Source: Farysia itapuensis (taxonomy: Eukaryota; Basidiomycota; Ustilaginomycetes; Ustilaginales; Ustilaginaceae). From it: 64,000 nucleotides of DNA. Below the pieces are notes generated by a model. That model was not told the DNA's origin. It made no database searches and was given only the letters and a program-made list of their open reading frames with translations. The position numbers and the translations under genes are program-made. Positions 7,807-15,968 of the stretch are shown piece by piece. The DNA is taken from positions 89,089 to 153,088 of the forward strand of contig JALBYC010000029.1 of assembly GCA_023212645.1 (NCBI GenBank). Direction: 5' to 3'. Numbering within the stretch: position 1 is the first letter of the stretch; each line of letters opens with the position of its first letter.

Positions 7807-9843
7807 TATTCTCTTCTTCCCCACTTAACACTGTCCTTACACGCTTGGCTCCATACCCCCTCTTTCGATCTGATTTTGTCTTTGAAGTCGAGAAATATCG
7901 AGCTGGTCTCGAGGCTTTGACTCCGTTGGACAATGATTGCCTTTTTTTTTTTTGTTGACGCCGCGCCTGCTGCGATACGGTCCAGCCGCTGTGAACCTTC
8001 AACCGGGCTTTACCCGGCTCCGTGGCTGTTGTGAATGCGCTGGAGAACAAACCGATAAGTGACTGCTCAGGTGAATCTGTAAGCCGGGCTATGACCAGAG
8101 GCGCTGCGAGTCTGAGCTGTGCTCTTTGTGTCAACTAAGCAGAAGCGATCGATGCTGCCCACCAGTGGGCATGTCACAACCGGGAAGGGGGACGTGCCCT
8201 TGTGGGCTTGAACGAGAGTGACCTGCACCGGCAGCTAGCTTACGCTACGCGATCCGAGCGCGACTGGGAGTGGCAGGTGCGCCTAGTTGGACATTCTCCT
8301 TCTTTGAATCTCCACCATCACCGTTGCCACGTCCAAGACGTTTGTCCCTCGGATTTGATCGTGTAGGCGCTGTTAGGACATGGACGTGTGACATCGCATC
8401 CGTGTACACGAGTGCACAGTCGATGGCAGAAGACTCCCAGTGAATTCCGACAAACAGGTTCAAGTAGCCGGATCGCATCTTGCTGACTGATGTCTCACAA
8501 TCCTCTATCCTTCCAGCTTTGATGCGGCTGACAGCCAAGGGTGAGGCGAAGGTTACCACGATCGTCGTCAACGCGTGTCGCTCCTCGTCATCGAGACAAT
8601 CCCTCTTCGATGACGCAGACTTGTGCTGATCACAGCCAGAAGACCTCCGGCACCTCGTTCCCCTCTGAGCAAAGGTCAAGAAGACCCTGATGAGCCAGAG
8701 AGCATCTGAGCTCTGGGCCTGCAGGTCACTGTGGTGTCAATTGGTTCATAACTTCTCTGAACACCATCAGGGTATCTTCTTTTCCCGGTGTAATGATTTG
8801 AATTAACAGATTGTGTGTTCTAGACCTAAGTGGGACGTTATTGACAGTGTGCGCTCTATATAGCTACAGGCCACCAGCAACGCCTAGGTGTTATCCTGTG
8901 TCGTTGTCCTGTTTGTCGTGATGGCTGCAATTGTGTCCTAATTGCTGCGGAGGTACATGTCATGACAGGGAAATTTGGAATAATTTCGCCACCGTTTTGA
9001 GCGTCGGGGCTTTCCCTATCTGAGGAGAGTTGGGTGCAAGGGCCTGGAGTCCACCGTGCTGGCTGCGTTCGGTTAGGAGACTGCTTGGTTCCATGGCTTG
9101 CAGTGTTGCAATGTCGCGCTGGCGCGTTGGTGTAGAGTTGGTATGGCAGGTGCCTCTGGGCCGATAGTCTGTGGCGATTTCACTTGGCCTTCCTTTGTGT
9201 GTGGGGTGGCGCGCCCTTCGTGGGCTTGACTTGGGTCGGACCGGCGCAGGTCGTTTCCTTCGGCCACGCGATCCGAGCGCGAAGGGTATCTTGGGGTTCT
9301 TTGGGCAGGGATGGTCGGAATTCCCCCTCATTCGGACCTATCTACCAGTATCCCTGCACCGTCCAAGATTCTTGTCCCTGGCCTGGTCTCGTAGACGCCC
9401 GTCGTGCGAGGGCTTGTGGCGTCTTACCCGTGCTCGCAGGCGTATAGGCGATGCTGGCTCCGTTGCTCCGCGCCTCGACGGGAGCTCGGTCCTCGTGCCA
9501 AGGTCAGTTCTGCCGTACTCACCCAAAAGGTCTTGATAGCGATTTGCTGAAGTATCTACTAACCGTTCTGCTTCTAGCTTTCCGACAGCTTGTAGCCATC
9601 GGTGTCGCAGTGGTCATCCCGGTTGTCGTTGGCTCGTAGCCCTCCTCGTCATCGAGGCAATCTCTCGTCTATGGACAAGACCATGTGTGAAGCCCAGCTA
9701 GTGGGTCTTCAGCGTGATTTCTGAGCTCCCCTCCTGATCAACGGTCAAGAAGACCATAATGGGCAATGTGCGTCTCAGCCTAACCGTCACCGTAGTGCCG
9801 GTATGATACTGATTCGCCTTGGCACCATCCAGATATCTTCTTT
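7807..9843. other. Gene-poor 2-kb stretch holding an eroded direct duplication
   Basis: No intact protein gene is supported here. About 8187-8794 and 9208-9852 are diverged copies of one segment, described separately. A T-run lies near 7941. The stretch ends at the tRNA-Lys gene at 9844. Confidence 0.6.
8187..8794. repeat. Copy A of a degenerate ~1.05-kb direct duplication
   Basis: Blocks in this copy recur in order, offset by about 1016-1068 bases, in copy B. Examples: CGCGATCCGAGCGCG near 8248, CGTCCAAGA near 8327 with TTGTCCCT about 14 bases on, CCTCGTCATCGAG near 8583, GGTCAAGAAGACC near 8675, and ATCTTCTTTTCCCGG near 8774. On the minus strand a 144-codon frame (8679-8245) survives. It includes RDCLDDEE and RDKRLGRG, which also have counterparts in copy B. 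That suggests an ancestral minus-strand coding segment, now of unknown identity. Confidence 0.55.
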
Positions 9844-9852
9844 TCCCGGCTA
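9208..9852. repeat. Copy B of a degenerate ~1.05-kb direct duplication, ending in the tRNA-Lys 5' end
   Basis: The blocks match copy A: CGCGATCCGAGCGCG near 9265, CGTCCAAGA near 9359 with TTGTCCCT shortly after, CCTCGTCATCGAG near 9643, GGTCAAGAAGACC near 9744, and ATCTTCTTTTCCCGG near 9835. Minus-strand translation gives RDCLDDEE and RDKNLGR in broken frames, so this copy is not coding. The similarity stops within the first six bases of the tRNA gene that begins at 9844. Confidence 0.55.
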
Positions 9853-9947
9853 GCTCAGTCGGTAGAGCGTCAGACTCTTAATCAAGGGTTTCCAAGATCA
9901 TTCTTGGGTCATCTGAATGTCATGGGTTCGAGCCCCATGTTGGGAGA
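9844..9947 (+). tRNA. tRNA-Lys (CTT) with a 31-nt intron
   Basis: The acceptor strands TCCCGGC (9844-9850) and GTTGGGA (9940-9946) pair with two G-U pairs, and base 9947 is the discriminator. The D-arm reads TAGCTCAGTCGGTAGAGC and the T-arm has GGGTTCGAGCCCC. The anticodon stem TCAGA (9870-9874) pairs with TCTGA (9913-9917). The anticodon CTT is at 9877-9879. An intron (9881-9911) sits one base 3' of the anticodon, the canonical position. A run of seven T at 9950-9956 is a likely RNA polymerase III terminator. Confidence 0.93.
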
Positions 9948-9956
9948 CTTTTTTTT
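9948..9956 (+). terminator. RNA polymerase III terminator of tRNA-Lys (CTT)
   Basis: An oligo-T run begins three bases after the discriminator base, the usual Pol III stop signal. Confidence 0.75.
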
Positions 9957-10363
9957 GCTCGGTAGACGTCCGGAGTGAACAAGGCAGCTTTTTGTGTCTC
10001 CGAGCAATCGATGTCATTCATTGGGCTTCTTTCGGATCAAAAGCGGCTCGTGTACACTCATGCTATGCGACAAGCTACTCCTTGCAGCCTTTAGGTCTGC
10101 CTCTGGCTTCAACGACACAAAAGCGCATACATGAATTCTAATCACCACCTTCTGAGAGAAGTTTTGAAGGCAAGAACTCTCGAAGCTGGTGTCAATCACA
10201 GGGACCACTTCTTACCAACATGTTGTCTGTCCTGAGCAGTTGTTGCTCTTGGACTTCCCCATCATCGTTGAGGTTCCAGTTCGCTAGCCAGCTTGCCTCC
10301 AGCAAAAGAAATCACAATCACAATCGTGTCACAAAAATGCACTTTGGCGTCAAAATTTAGGAG
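9957..10363. other. Spacer between two convergent tRNA-Lys genes
   Basis: About 400 bases without a supported gene. The short open frames here have no recognisable protein features. Four CACAATC/TCACAA-type units cluster near 10307-10335. Confidence 0.5.
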
Positions 10364-10378
10364 AAAAAAAAAGAACCA
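10364..10378 (-). terminator. RNA polymerase III terminator of tRNA-Lys (TTT)
   Basis: On the minus strand a run of nine T (complement of 10364-10372) follows the tRNA 3' end by six bases. Confidence 0.75.
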
Positions 10379-10479
10379 CTCCCAATAGGGGGCTCGAACC
10401 CCTGACATTCAGATAAACCCAAGAATAACTTGGAGACTCTTTTAAAAGTCTGACGCTCTACCGACTGAGCTAATCGGGA
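10379..10479 (-). tRNA. tRNA-Lys (TTT) with a 28-nt intron
   Basis: Read on the minus strand, the acceptor TCCCGAT (10479-10473) pairs with ATTGGGA. The D-arm is TAGCTCAGTCGGTAGAGC, identical to the CTT gene, and the T-arm has GGGTTCGAGCCCC. The anticodon stem TCAGA/TCTGA encloses anticodon TTT (10446-10444). The intron (10442-10415) starts one base 3' of the anticodon. The gene faces the tRNA-Lys (CTT) gene, with about 430 bases between their 3' ends. Confidence 0.93.
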
Positions 10480-10638
10480 AAGAATGGACGAACTGTCTAC
10501 TCAGCTTGTCCGCCCGAAGGCATTATATACATCAGTACAGACTCTGATCGAAATTGGATCAAGTAGTCACTCTCCGTTGCATTTACTTGAGCAAGTATAG
10601 TGGATGGTATTGTAAAGGTAGCGATAAGGAAGATGAGG

Positions 10639-11188
10639 CTAGGCTTTCTGTTGCTGGAGCTGAAGGTTGCGGTGCAACTCCGTCTTTACATCAACAACTC
10701 GGTCGAGAAGCTTCTGGATCACGTCCTCACGGTTCGACTCAAATGCCTTGTTGAGCTCCTCGAGCTTAGCCTCAGTGTCCTTGTCCACAGCAGTCTGACT
10801 CGATGACGATGTGCCCTCGTACTGTTGCAGGTGTAGAGTTTAGTGGGGTCGTTAGGTCTTGGGGCAGTGCACGCTCAACTTACCTCTTTCTGGAAGTTGG
10901 TGAATTCGGTTTCTTTCTTCGCTTTCAGATCTTCGATCTCCTTGGACGCTTCGTTGCGGGCATCTTTGAGCTTCTGCGTGCGGTCTGTTCATCCAACTTT
11001 TGTTTGAGTAGGATGCAATGTTTTCGAATGAGGAGCTCAACACTTACACGTCCGGGCTTTTTGTACTATCTTGGCGGCCTCCTTCTCCGCCTCTAGGAGG
11101 GTCTGGATACCCTGAGATTGTTGCGCGGCCTACAAGAAGGGCTTCAGCTGTATGTCGCATGCTTGTAATGCGTGATGCCACTTACCAT
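10639..11188 (-). CDS. VMA10: V-type ATPase subunit G (4 coding exons)
   Basis: Subunit G is part of the peripheral stalk of the vacuolar proton pump. The spliced protein has 122 residues. It begins MAAQQSQGIQTLLEAEKEA, continues with the family stretch VQKARTYRTQKLKDARNEA, and ends NLQLQQQKA. Exons: 11188-11186, 11129-11048, 10984-10884 and 10821-10639. Introns of 56, 63 and 62 bp all begin GTAAGT and end AG. The first coding exon is just the ATG: the start codon is followed directly by GTAAGT. The charged, helical, cysteine-free sequence is typical for the stalk, and the length matches the family. No other frame in this stretch is plausible. Confidence 0.93.
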
Positions 11189-11451
11189 GTTGTTGCGGTG
11201 AGATGGGAGTAGGAATCAAGATATGAGAACCCCTTTGGCCCTATGAGATTTGAGAATTGAGCGACCGTGCACGTTATCAGATCTAACATGTGTGATCGCA
11301 GTTCGACGTTCGACGTTCGAGCTGTTCCAGATTCACGTTTCGAGAAGTTTCATACCAACTCACACGAGCCAATCTTGAACGCCCTACACTCGTCCCACCT
11401 CCCTACTTCTTCTCAAATTCCGCATGCTCTTGTAGCGCCAGCGTTCGAGTA

Positions 11452-14400
11452 ATGGCGGCTGCAGCGCCGTCCAACACTGACGCTCTCGGCCTGTTGAGCG
11501 CAGCTCTCAATTCATCCAATCCGCAAGATGAGGCTCAGCACTTGGCCGAGCTCTACAGCCTTCTCAAGCTGCAACCGGGCAACATCCCAATCCTGCTGCC
11601 ATCATTGATATCACTGTTGCCAAAGGCAAGCGCCAATGTACGAGCGTGGATTGCCAATGTTATGGATCTCGCCTTTTGCCGCCCGTCACTTTCACAAGAC
11701 TCGAAGAATGCGTTGGCAGTGCACGCTCCTGATGCAATTCTGCAGCTGATTACCGACGAAGACCAAAAGCTTGTCAAGATTGCCACACAATGCTTCGCAA
11801 GCATGTATGCCTCGCTGCTTCGCCTTGCCTGCAATGATCGCAGCAAGTCAGGGCTCTGGAAAACGGTGCTCAAGGTCAAGACGCACGTCGTCCACTTGTT
11901 CGACCACGGAAGTAAAGGTACACGCATTGCTGCCATCAAGTGCTATCAGCGAATCATTCAAGTGCAGTCTCGTGCATCGTCAGATCCGCGCTCGGCGCTC
12001 AAGAACGACACCAGTCTTAGCATTGTGCCTCGGAGTCATCCATTCGTCAACGCTGCCACTCTCGAGGAGGAAAGCAATCAGCTGTTTACGCAGCTCATCA
12101 CGCTTGTCTTTACCAGTCAGGTTCCTGACCTGATCATGGCCGCCATCAACTCGCTGACAATTCTTGCCAAAAGCCGACCACACCTGTGCAGCATTGTGTT
12201 GCAGGCAATGTCCAATTGGTCACCGGCCAGTCTGACAGGCCTCTCCCATACGCAGGTTCGCAATGTAGAAAAGACAGTGCGCATTTTCTATCTGCATTTC
12301 ATACGCAATCAGCTTGCAGGTACTGAAGCTTCCGGCCTGCAGAAGGCTCTTGAGACGCAACAGCGCAGGATGGAGGAAGCCGCCAAAGCATACCTAGCAG
12401 TCAAAGACAGCGAAGCCAAACGCAAACGCGAAATCATCGATCAAGAACTGGAAGCTCCCAAGCGCATCAAATTGGAATCTGGGACGTCCTCTGAGCCCGT
12501 CTCAAGCCAAGCCGATGGCCAATCCTTTTATGACGCATCTACACGCAATGGTGCGAACCCGCTTGCGGCCTTTGACGTCAAGACATTGCCGATCACCCTT
12601 GTGATTGACCTAGTCATAGCAAATATGCAAGCGCTCACAGAACCAGAGCTGCAAAGCGCCATTGCTCGCATCCGTCACAACCTTGGGGAGCCATCAGCCG
12701 TAGCTCAGACGCAATCCAACGAGGCAGCGGATCCTATGGACATTGCCGAGGAGGACTTGGACGCAGACATGGTCGCGCCCGCCAACGACACCGAGTCGGA
12801 GGAAGAAGAGCTTTCAATAGCAGTCATGGAAAATTTCGCGCTCGCCCCACCAGAATACCTCTCGCTAACCGAGTCAGACTCGCTCATCAAGGACACCGTC
12901 AACAAGATTTGCGAGTATGGCTCCGAAACAGTTGTGTCGGGAACGCAGGCACTGTGGTCTACACTCATAGTTCGACTTGCCACACGTGGCTTTGCCGAGC
13001 CCAACAAGACGACACCAGCCGGCACAAACAGTGCAGCTACGGACAAGACAACCCGGACGCTGTCCGCGCAAGCCAATATCATTCGCACCATGATGCTTGA
13101 GTTTGTCAAGGCCGACTTCGTGCGGCGGTCCCGCTTTGCTGTCTCCTGGCTGGCCGAAGAGTGGTTTTGCGATCGTCTGAATCACTCATCTAACTACGGA
13201 ATCTGGTTGGAAAAAGTCGTGCGCGCATGGATTCCAACAATTGACGCCAAGGACCGCTCGCTAGCGTCATTCCTCGCTGATCTTCCAGAGATCCCGACTG
13301 TCGTCTTGGATCTCGTGGCAGCGCTCAAGACTGCTGCAGGTCTCACAACTTTGCAAGAAATTTGCATTTCACGTCCTATATTGCGCAACCAAGCGGCGGA
13401 TATGCTGTTACAGCTGACTCGCACTAATGAGCGCAGCACGCGTGCTCGAGCCATTATCGCCATAAAGCAGTGTGCTGGCAGCAACAACGCTCTGGAGAGC
13501 GTGATCCTCACCTTCGCCCGTGCCAGCCTCAATCTTCTCGTTGAGACGCCGCCAAAGCAAGACGAGCCTGCTACAACGGATGCTCGGACAGAAGATGTCC
13601 AAATCGCAGAGACCGAGAAAGCGGACGAGCCGATTACCGAGTCGCAGACTGTACAAGCACAGACGGAAAGCAAGTATCCAGTAGATGAAGACGACGTCCT
13701 ACGTTTCGTGGAGCTGCCTTTTTCGCTATGTACCAAAATTCCCGAGATGCTAGACGACATCTTTGCAGCGTACCCAAAAACGCCGAAGTTTGTACAGGAG
13801 GCAATTGAAAAGCATATCGTCAATCTTGTCCGCGCACTAGGCTCAAGTCACAGCCACCTGCTTGGTCTGTTGCGCAACTTTCCTGAAGGCGCAGACTCGC
13901 TCGCATTCTGTATCATCAAAATCCTTAGCGAGAAAAATCGAGCGCCTGCATTGGTGGCGCTGGTCAAGGAGATGGTCGACGAGCGCGATGTTGACCCTCG
14001 TCTGGTGGTGCCTATCATGCCAGATCTGGACAAGGCCGAGATCCTTCGCCGCTTGCCCAAGATTATCACCATTCTCGGATCCAAGGCACCTGAGGATCGC
14101 ACCTTGATCAAATCGGTGTTTCAGAGCATCATACAGACTCCACCGCAAGGCTTTGGCTCAGTATCGACAAACCTGCCACGGATTCGGCAGACAGAGTTGC
14201 TCACGCCAGTCGAGCTTATGGGCCTGCTGCACCACTCAGAAATGGAGATTGGGCTCAAGAATGCAGTTGCCGCTATCCAAATCTGCTTCTCAATGACCGA
14301 CGTGTATCGCGCCGAGGTGCTCGCGGCTGTACTCAACCAGATCTCGGAGGATCAAAATCTGCCCATGCTGTTTATGCGGACTGTGATCATGGCTGTCTCA

Positions 14401-14700
14401 ACCTATAAATCGCTCACGGGCTATGTGAGTAAGAATTTACTCTCTCGCCTGATTACCAAAAAGATCTGGCAAAATCCGCCGTTGTGGGACGGGTTCATCA
14501 TCTGCGCCAAGCAAACAGCTCCGAGCTCGTTTGGCGCGCTGATTCAGCTGCCGAAAGATCAACTGCGTGAAGTTGTCAACCGCCAGCCAGAGCTGCGCAC
14601 CGGGCTCGCCGACTATCTCACTGCGCGTGCCGGCGGTAATTCCACGCGTCTAGCCACGTTCATGGATCTGCTTGGTCCCGAACCCGAACCATCGACGTAG
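11452..14700 (+). CDS. PTA1: Symplekin/Pta1, pre-mRNA 3'-end processing scaffold, 1082 residues
   Basis: Symplekin is the scaffold of the cleavage and polyadenylation machinery in the nucleus. The N-terminal third is HEAT-like. It contains the segment around VRAWIANVMDLAF and LVKIATQCFASMY, and the IKCYQRIIQVQS helix typical of the symplekin N-terminal domain (about 80-300). A charged, disordered middle follows (about 310-460). The C-terminal domain (about 880-1065) contains TPVELMGLLHHSE and IQICFSMTDVYRAEVLAAVLNQI, closely matching the symplekin C-terminal region. The length is typical. There is no intron. The gene is divergent from VMA10, whose start is 263 bp away. Confidence 0.92.
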   Translation: MAAAAPSNTDALGLLSAALNSSNPQDEAQHLAELYSLLKLQPGNIPILLPSLISLLPKASANVRAWIANVMDLAFCRPSLSQDSKNALAVHAPDAILQLITDEDQKLVKIATQCFASMYASLLRLACNDRSKSGLWKTVLKVKTHVVHLFDHGSKGTRIAAIKCYQRIIQVQSRASSDPRSALKNDTSLSIVPRSHPFVNAATLEEESNQLFTQLITLVFTSQVPDLIMAAINSLTILAKSRPHLCSIVLQAMSNWSPASLTGLSHTQVRNVEKTVRIFYLHFIRNQLAGTEASGLQKALETQQRRMEEAAKAYLAVKDSEAKRKREIIDQELEAPKRIKLESGTSSEPVSSQADGQSFYDASTRNGANPLAAFDVKTLPITLVIDLVIANMQALTEPELQSAIARIRHNLGEPSAVAQTQSNEAADPMDIAEEDLDADMVAPANDTESEEEELSIAVMENFALAPPEYLSLTESDSLIKDTVNKICEYGSETVVSGTQALWSTLIVRLATRGFAEPNKTTPAGTNSAATDKTTRTLSAQANIIRTMMLEFVKADFVRRSRFAVSWLAEEWFCDRLNHSSNYGIWLEKVVRAWIPTIDAKDRSLASFLADLPEIPTVVLDLVAALKTAAGLTTLQEICISRPILRNQAADMLLQLTRTNERSTRARAIIAIKQCAGSNNALESVILTFARASLNLLVETPPKQDEPATTDARTEDVQIAETEKADEPITESQTVQAQTESKYPVDEDDVLRFVELPFSLCTKIPEMLDDIFAAYPKTPKFVQEAIEKHIVNLVRALGSSHSHLLGLLRNFPEGADSLAFCIIKILSEKNRAPALVALVKEMVDERDVDPRLVVPIMPDLDKAEILRRLPKIITILGSKAPEDRTLIKSVFQSIIQTPPQGFGSVSTNLPRIRQTELLTPVELMGLLHHSEMEIGLKNAVAAIQICFSMTDVYRAEVLAAVLNQISEDQNLPMLFMRTVIMAVSTYKSLTGYVSKNLLSRLITKKIWQNPPLWDGFIICAKQTAPSSFGALIQLPKDQLREVVNRQPELRTGLADYLTARAGGNSTRLATFMDLLGPEPEPST

Positions 14701-14819
14701 CCTACAGCAGCGCTAGGCCAATCCCCCGTCTCTTGTGTAGACATGTTGTCAAGCTTGGAAGATCGCGTAGAAAGCATACATAGTAAAGCACTTAGGGCAA
14801 TCTTTAAAAGTATTGTACA

Positions 14820-15968
14820 TCAGCCCAGTTCAACAACGTCGAGCTGCATGTCGACGGCTGACTCTGCAGGCTTGTGTAAGTGGTGGACAAGAATGCGGAG
14901 GCTGGAAAGGACACGCGCCTTGTCGTCAAGAAAGTGTGTAGTGACACGTGCTGAGGTGGATGGACACACGAAGAAGAGCGTCACATCTTCGGGCTGGACG
15001 GCAGGCCCAGAATGTGGCATGCACACAGGCAGGACGCCGTAGCCTGAATCGTCTTTTGAGTTGCCCTTAGAGTAACGTGGTCGAGCTAGCTTGCGCTTTA
15101 GCGGGGCTGGAGGAGGGACTGCACTCTGCAGCACCAGAGATGGAACAGACATACCCAATTTCTGTTGAGATATAGCACCCGACTGTCGCAGGCCTTTTAC
15201 AAAGGCTTCGGATATGCCTTTGCCGACAAAGCAAACTGTGCGGGGCTTCCACTGCTCTATTTTGCGCAAAAGGAGCGGCACCCCATCAATGAGCTCGGAA
15301 GGCAACAGTTCACTTCCTTCTGCAGTCGGGCGTCCTGCAAGGTTGGTGAGTCCTAGCGCAAAAGGTCGTTGATTTGGAAAACTTGTGTCTTGGTCGGGAG
15401 TTATGCGGTCCGCCGTAATACCTGCAAGGTGAATGGCGGGATAAAAGTGATTGGATCGATGTGCAAAATGATGTCCTGACGTGGCACTTTGCACGCCTGG
15501 ATTGATGCCGCAGAAGAGAATGTCGAGACGGGGAGCAAGAATGTCGGGCACACCGGTTAGATGCGAGTACAAGCTGCTTTCCTCGGGATCATCGCGCGTT
15601 CGCTTGATGCGTTTACGGGGCTTTTTCGGCACAGGCTCGGTCACAGCAGGAGCAGCTCGAGCAGCTGTAGCTTTGCGGTAGCCGTATCGTTCAGCAAAGT
15701 GGCTTGGCAGCTTGGCTGGGTCTACGTCCAGGTCTTCTAGGTACTGGGACATGTGATCAGAACCAGAGCGACGTATGTGATGATCACAGATCAACCAATC
15801 ACAATCAGGGTCCAAGTCACGCAAAATCTCCGAAACAGTCGGACCCTGGTTTTTGCCAAACGCACGCATGCATACCAACCCGACGTGCACTGCCCAATTC
15901 CAACACTGTGACTGCGAGAACAACACTTTTTTCTTCTTCTCGCCGTCTTGATGCCACTGCGAGGCCAT
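14820..15968 (-). CDS. Mug/TDG-type uracil/thymine DNA glycosylase
   Basis: This is a mismatch-specific DNA glycosylase of the Mug/TDG family, which removes U or T opposite G in base-excision repair. The catalytic-site motif ILFCGINPGVQSA (Asn in GINPG) is at about residue 155-168 from this start. It is followed by the HHFAHRSNHFYPAIHLAG segment, LGLTNLAGRPTA, RTVCFVGKGI, and the C-terminal minor-groove motif CPSTSAR. A basic KKPRKRIKRTR stretch near 112 could be a nuclear signal. The start is uncertain: Met codons at 16010, 15968 and 15869 give 396, 382 or 349 residues. The 15968 ATG overlaps the ATG of the divergent gene at 15967. Starting at 15869 would avoid any overlap. Confidence 0.88.
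   Translation of the reverse strand: MASQWHQDGEKKKKVLFSQSQCWNWAVHVGLVCMRAFGKNQGPTVSEILRDLDPDCDWLICDHHIRRSGSDHMSQYLEDLDVDPAKLPSHFAERYGYRKATAARAAPAVTEPVPKKPRKRIKRTRDDPEESSLYSHLTGVPDILAPRLDILFCGINPGVQSATSGHHFAHRSNHFYPAIHLAGITADRITPDQDTSFPNQRPFALGLTNLAGRPTAEGSELLPSELIDGVPLLLRKIEQWKPRTVCFVGKGISEAFVKGLRQSGAISQQKLGMSVPSLVLQSAVPPPAPLKRKLARPRYSKGNSKDDSGYGVLPVCMPHSGPAVQPEDVTLFFVCPSTSARVTTHFLDDKARVLSSLRILVHHLHKPAESAVDMQLDVVELG

Noticed and set aside
7733..8134. 133-residue minus-strand frame
   Set aside because: Overlaps the 3' end of the PR-1-like gene and has no domain-like sequence.
13194..13823. 209-residue minus-strand frame
   Set aside because: Antisense to symplekin; Ser/Arg/Leu-rich composition is what antisense of that frame produces.
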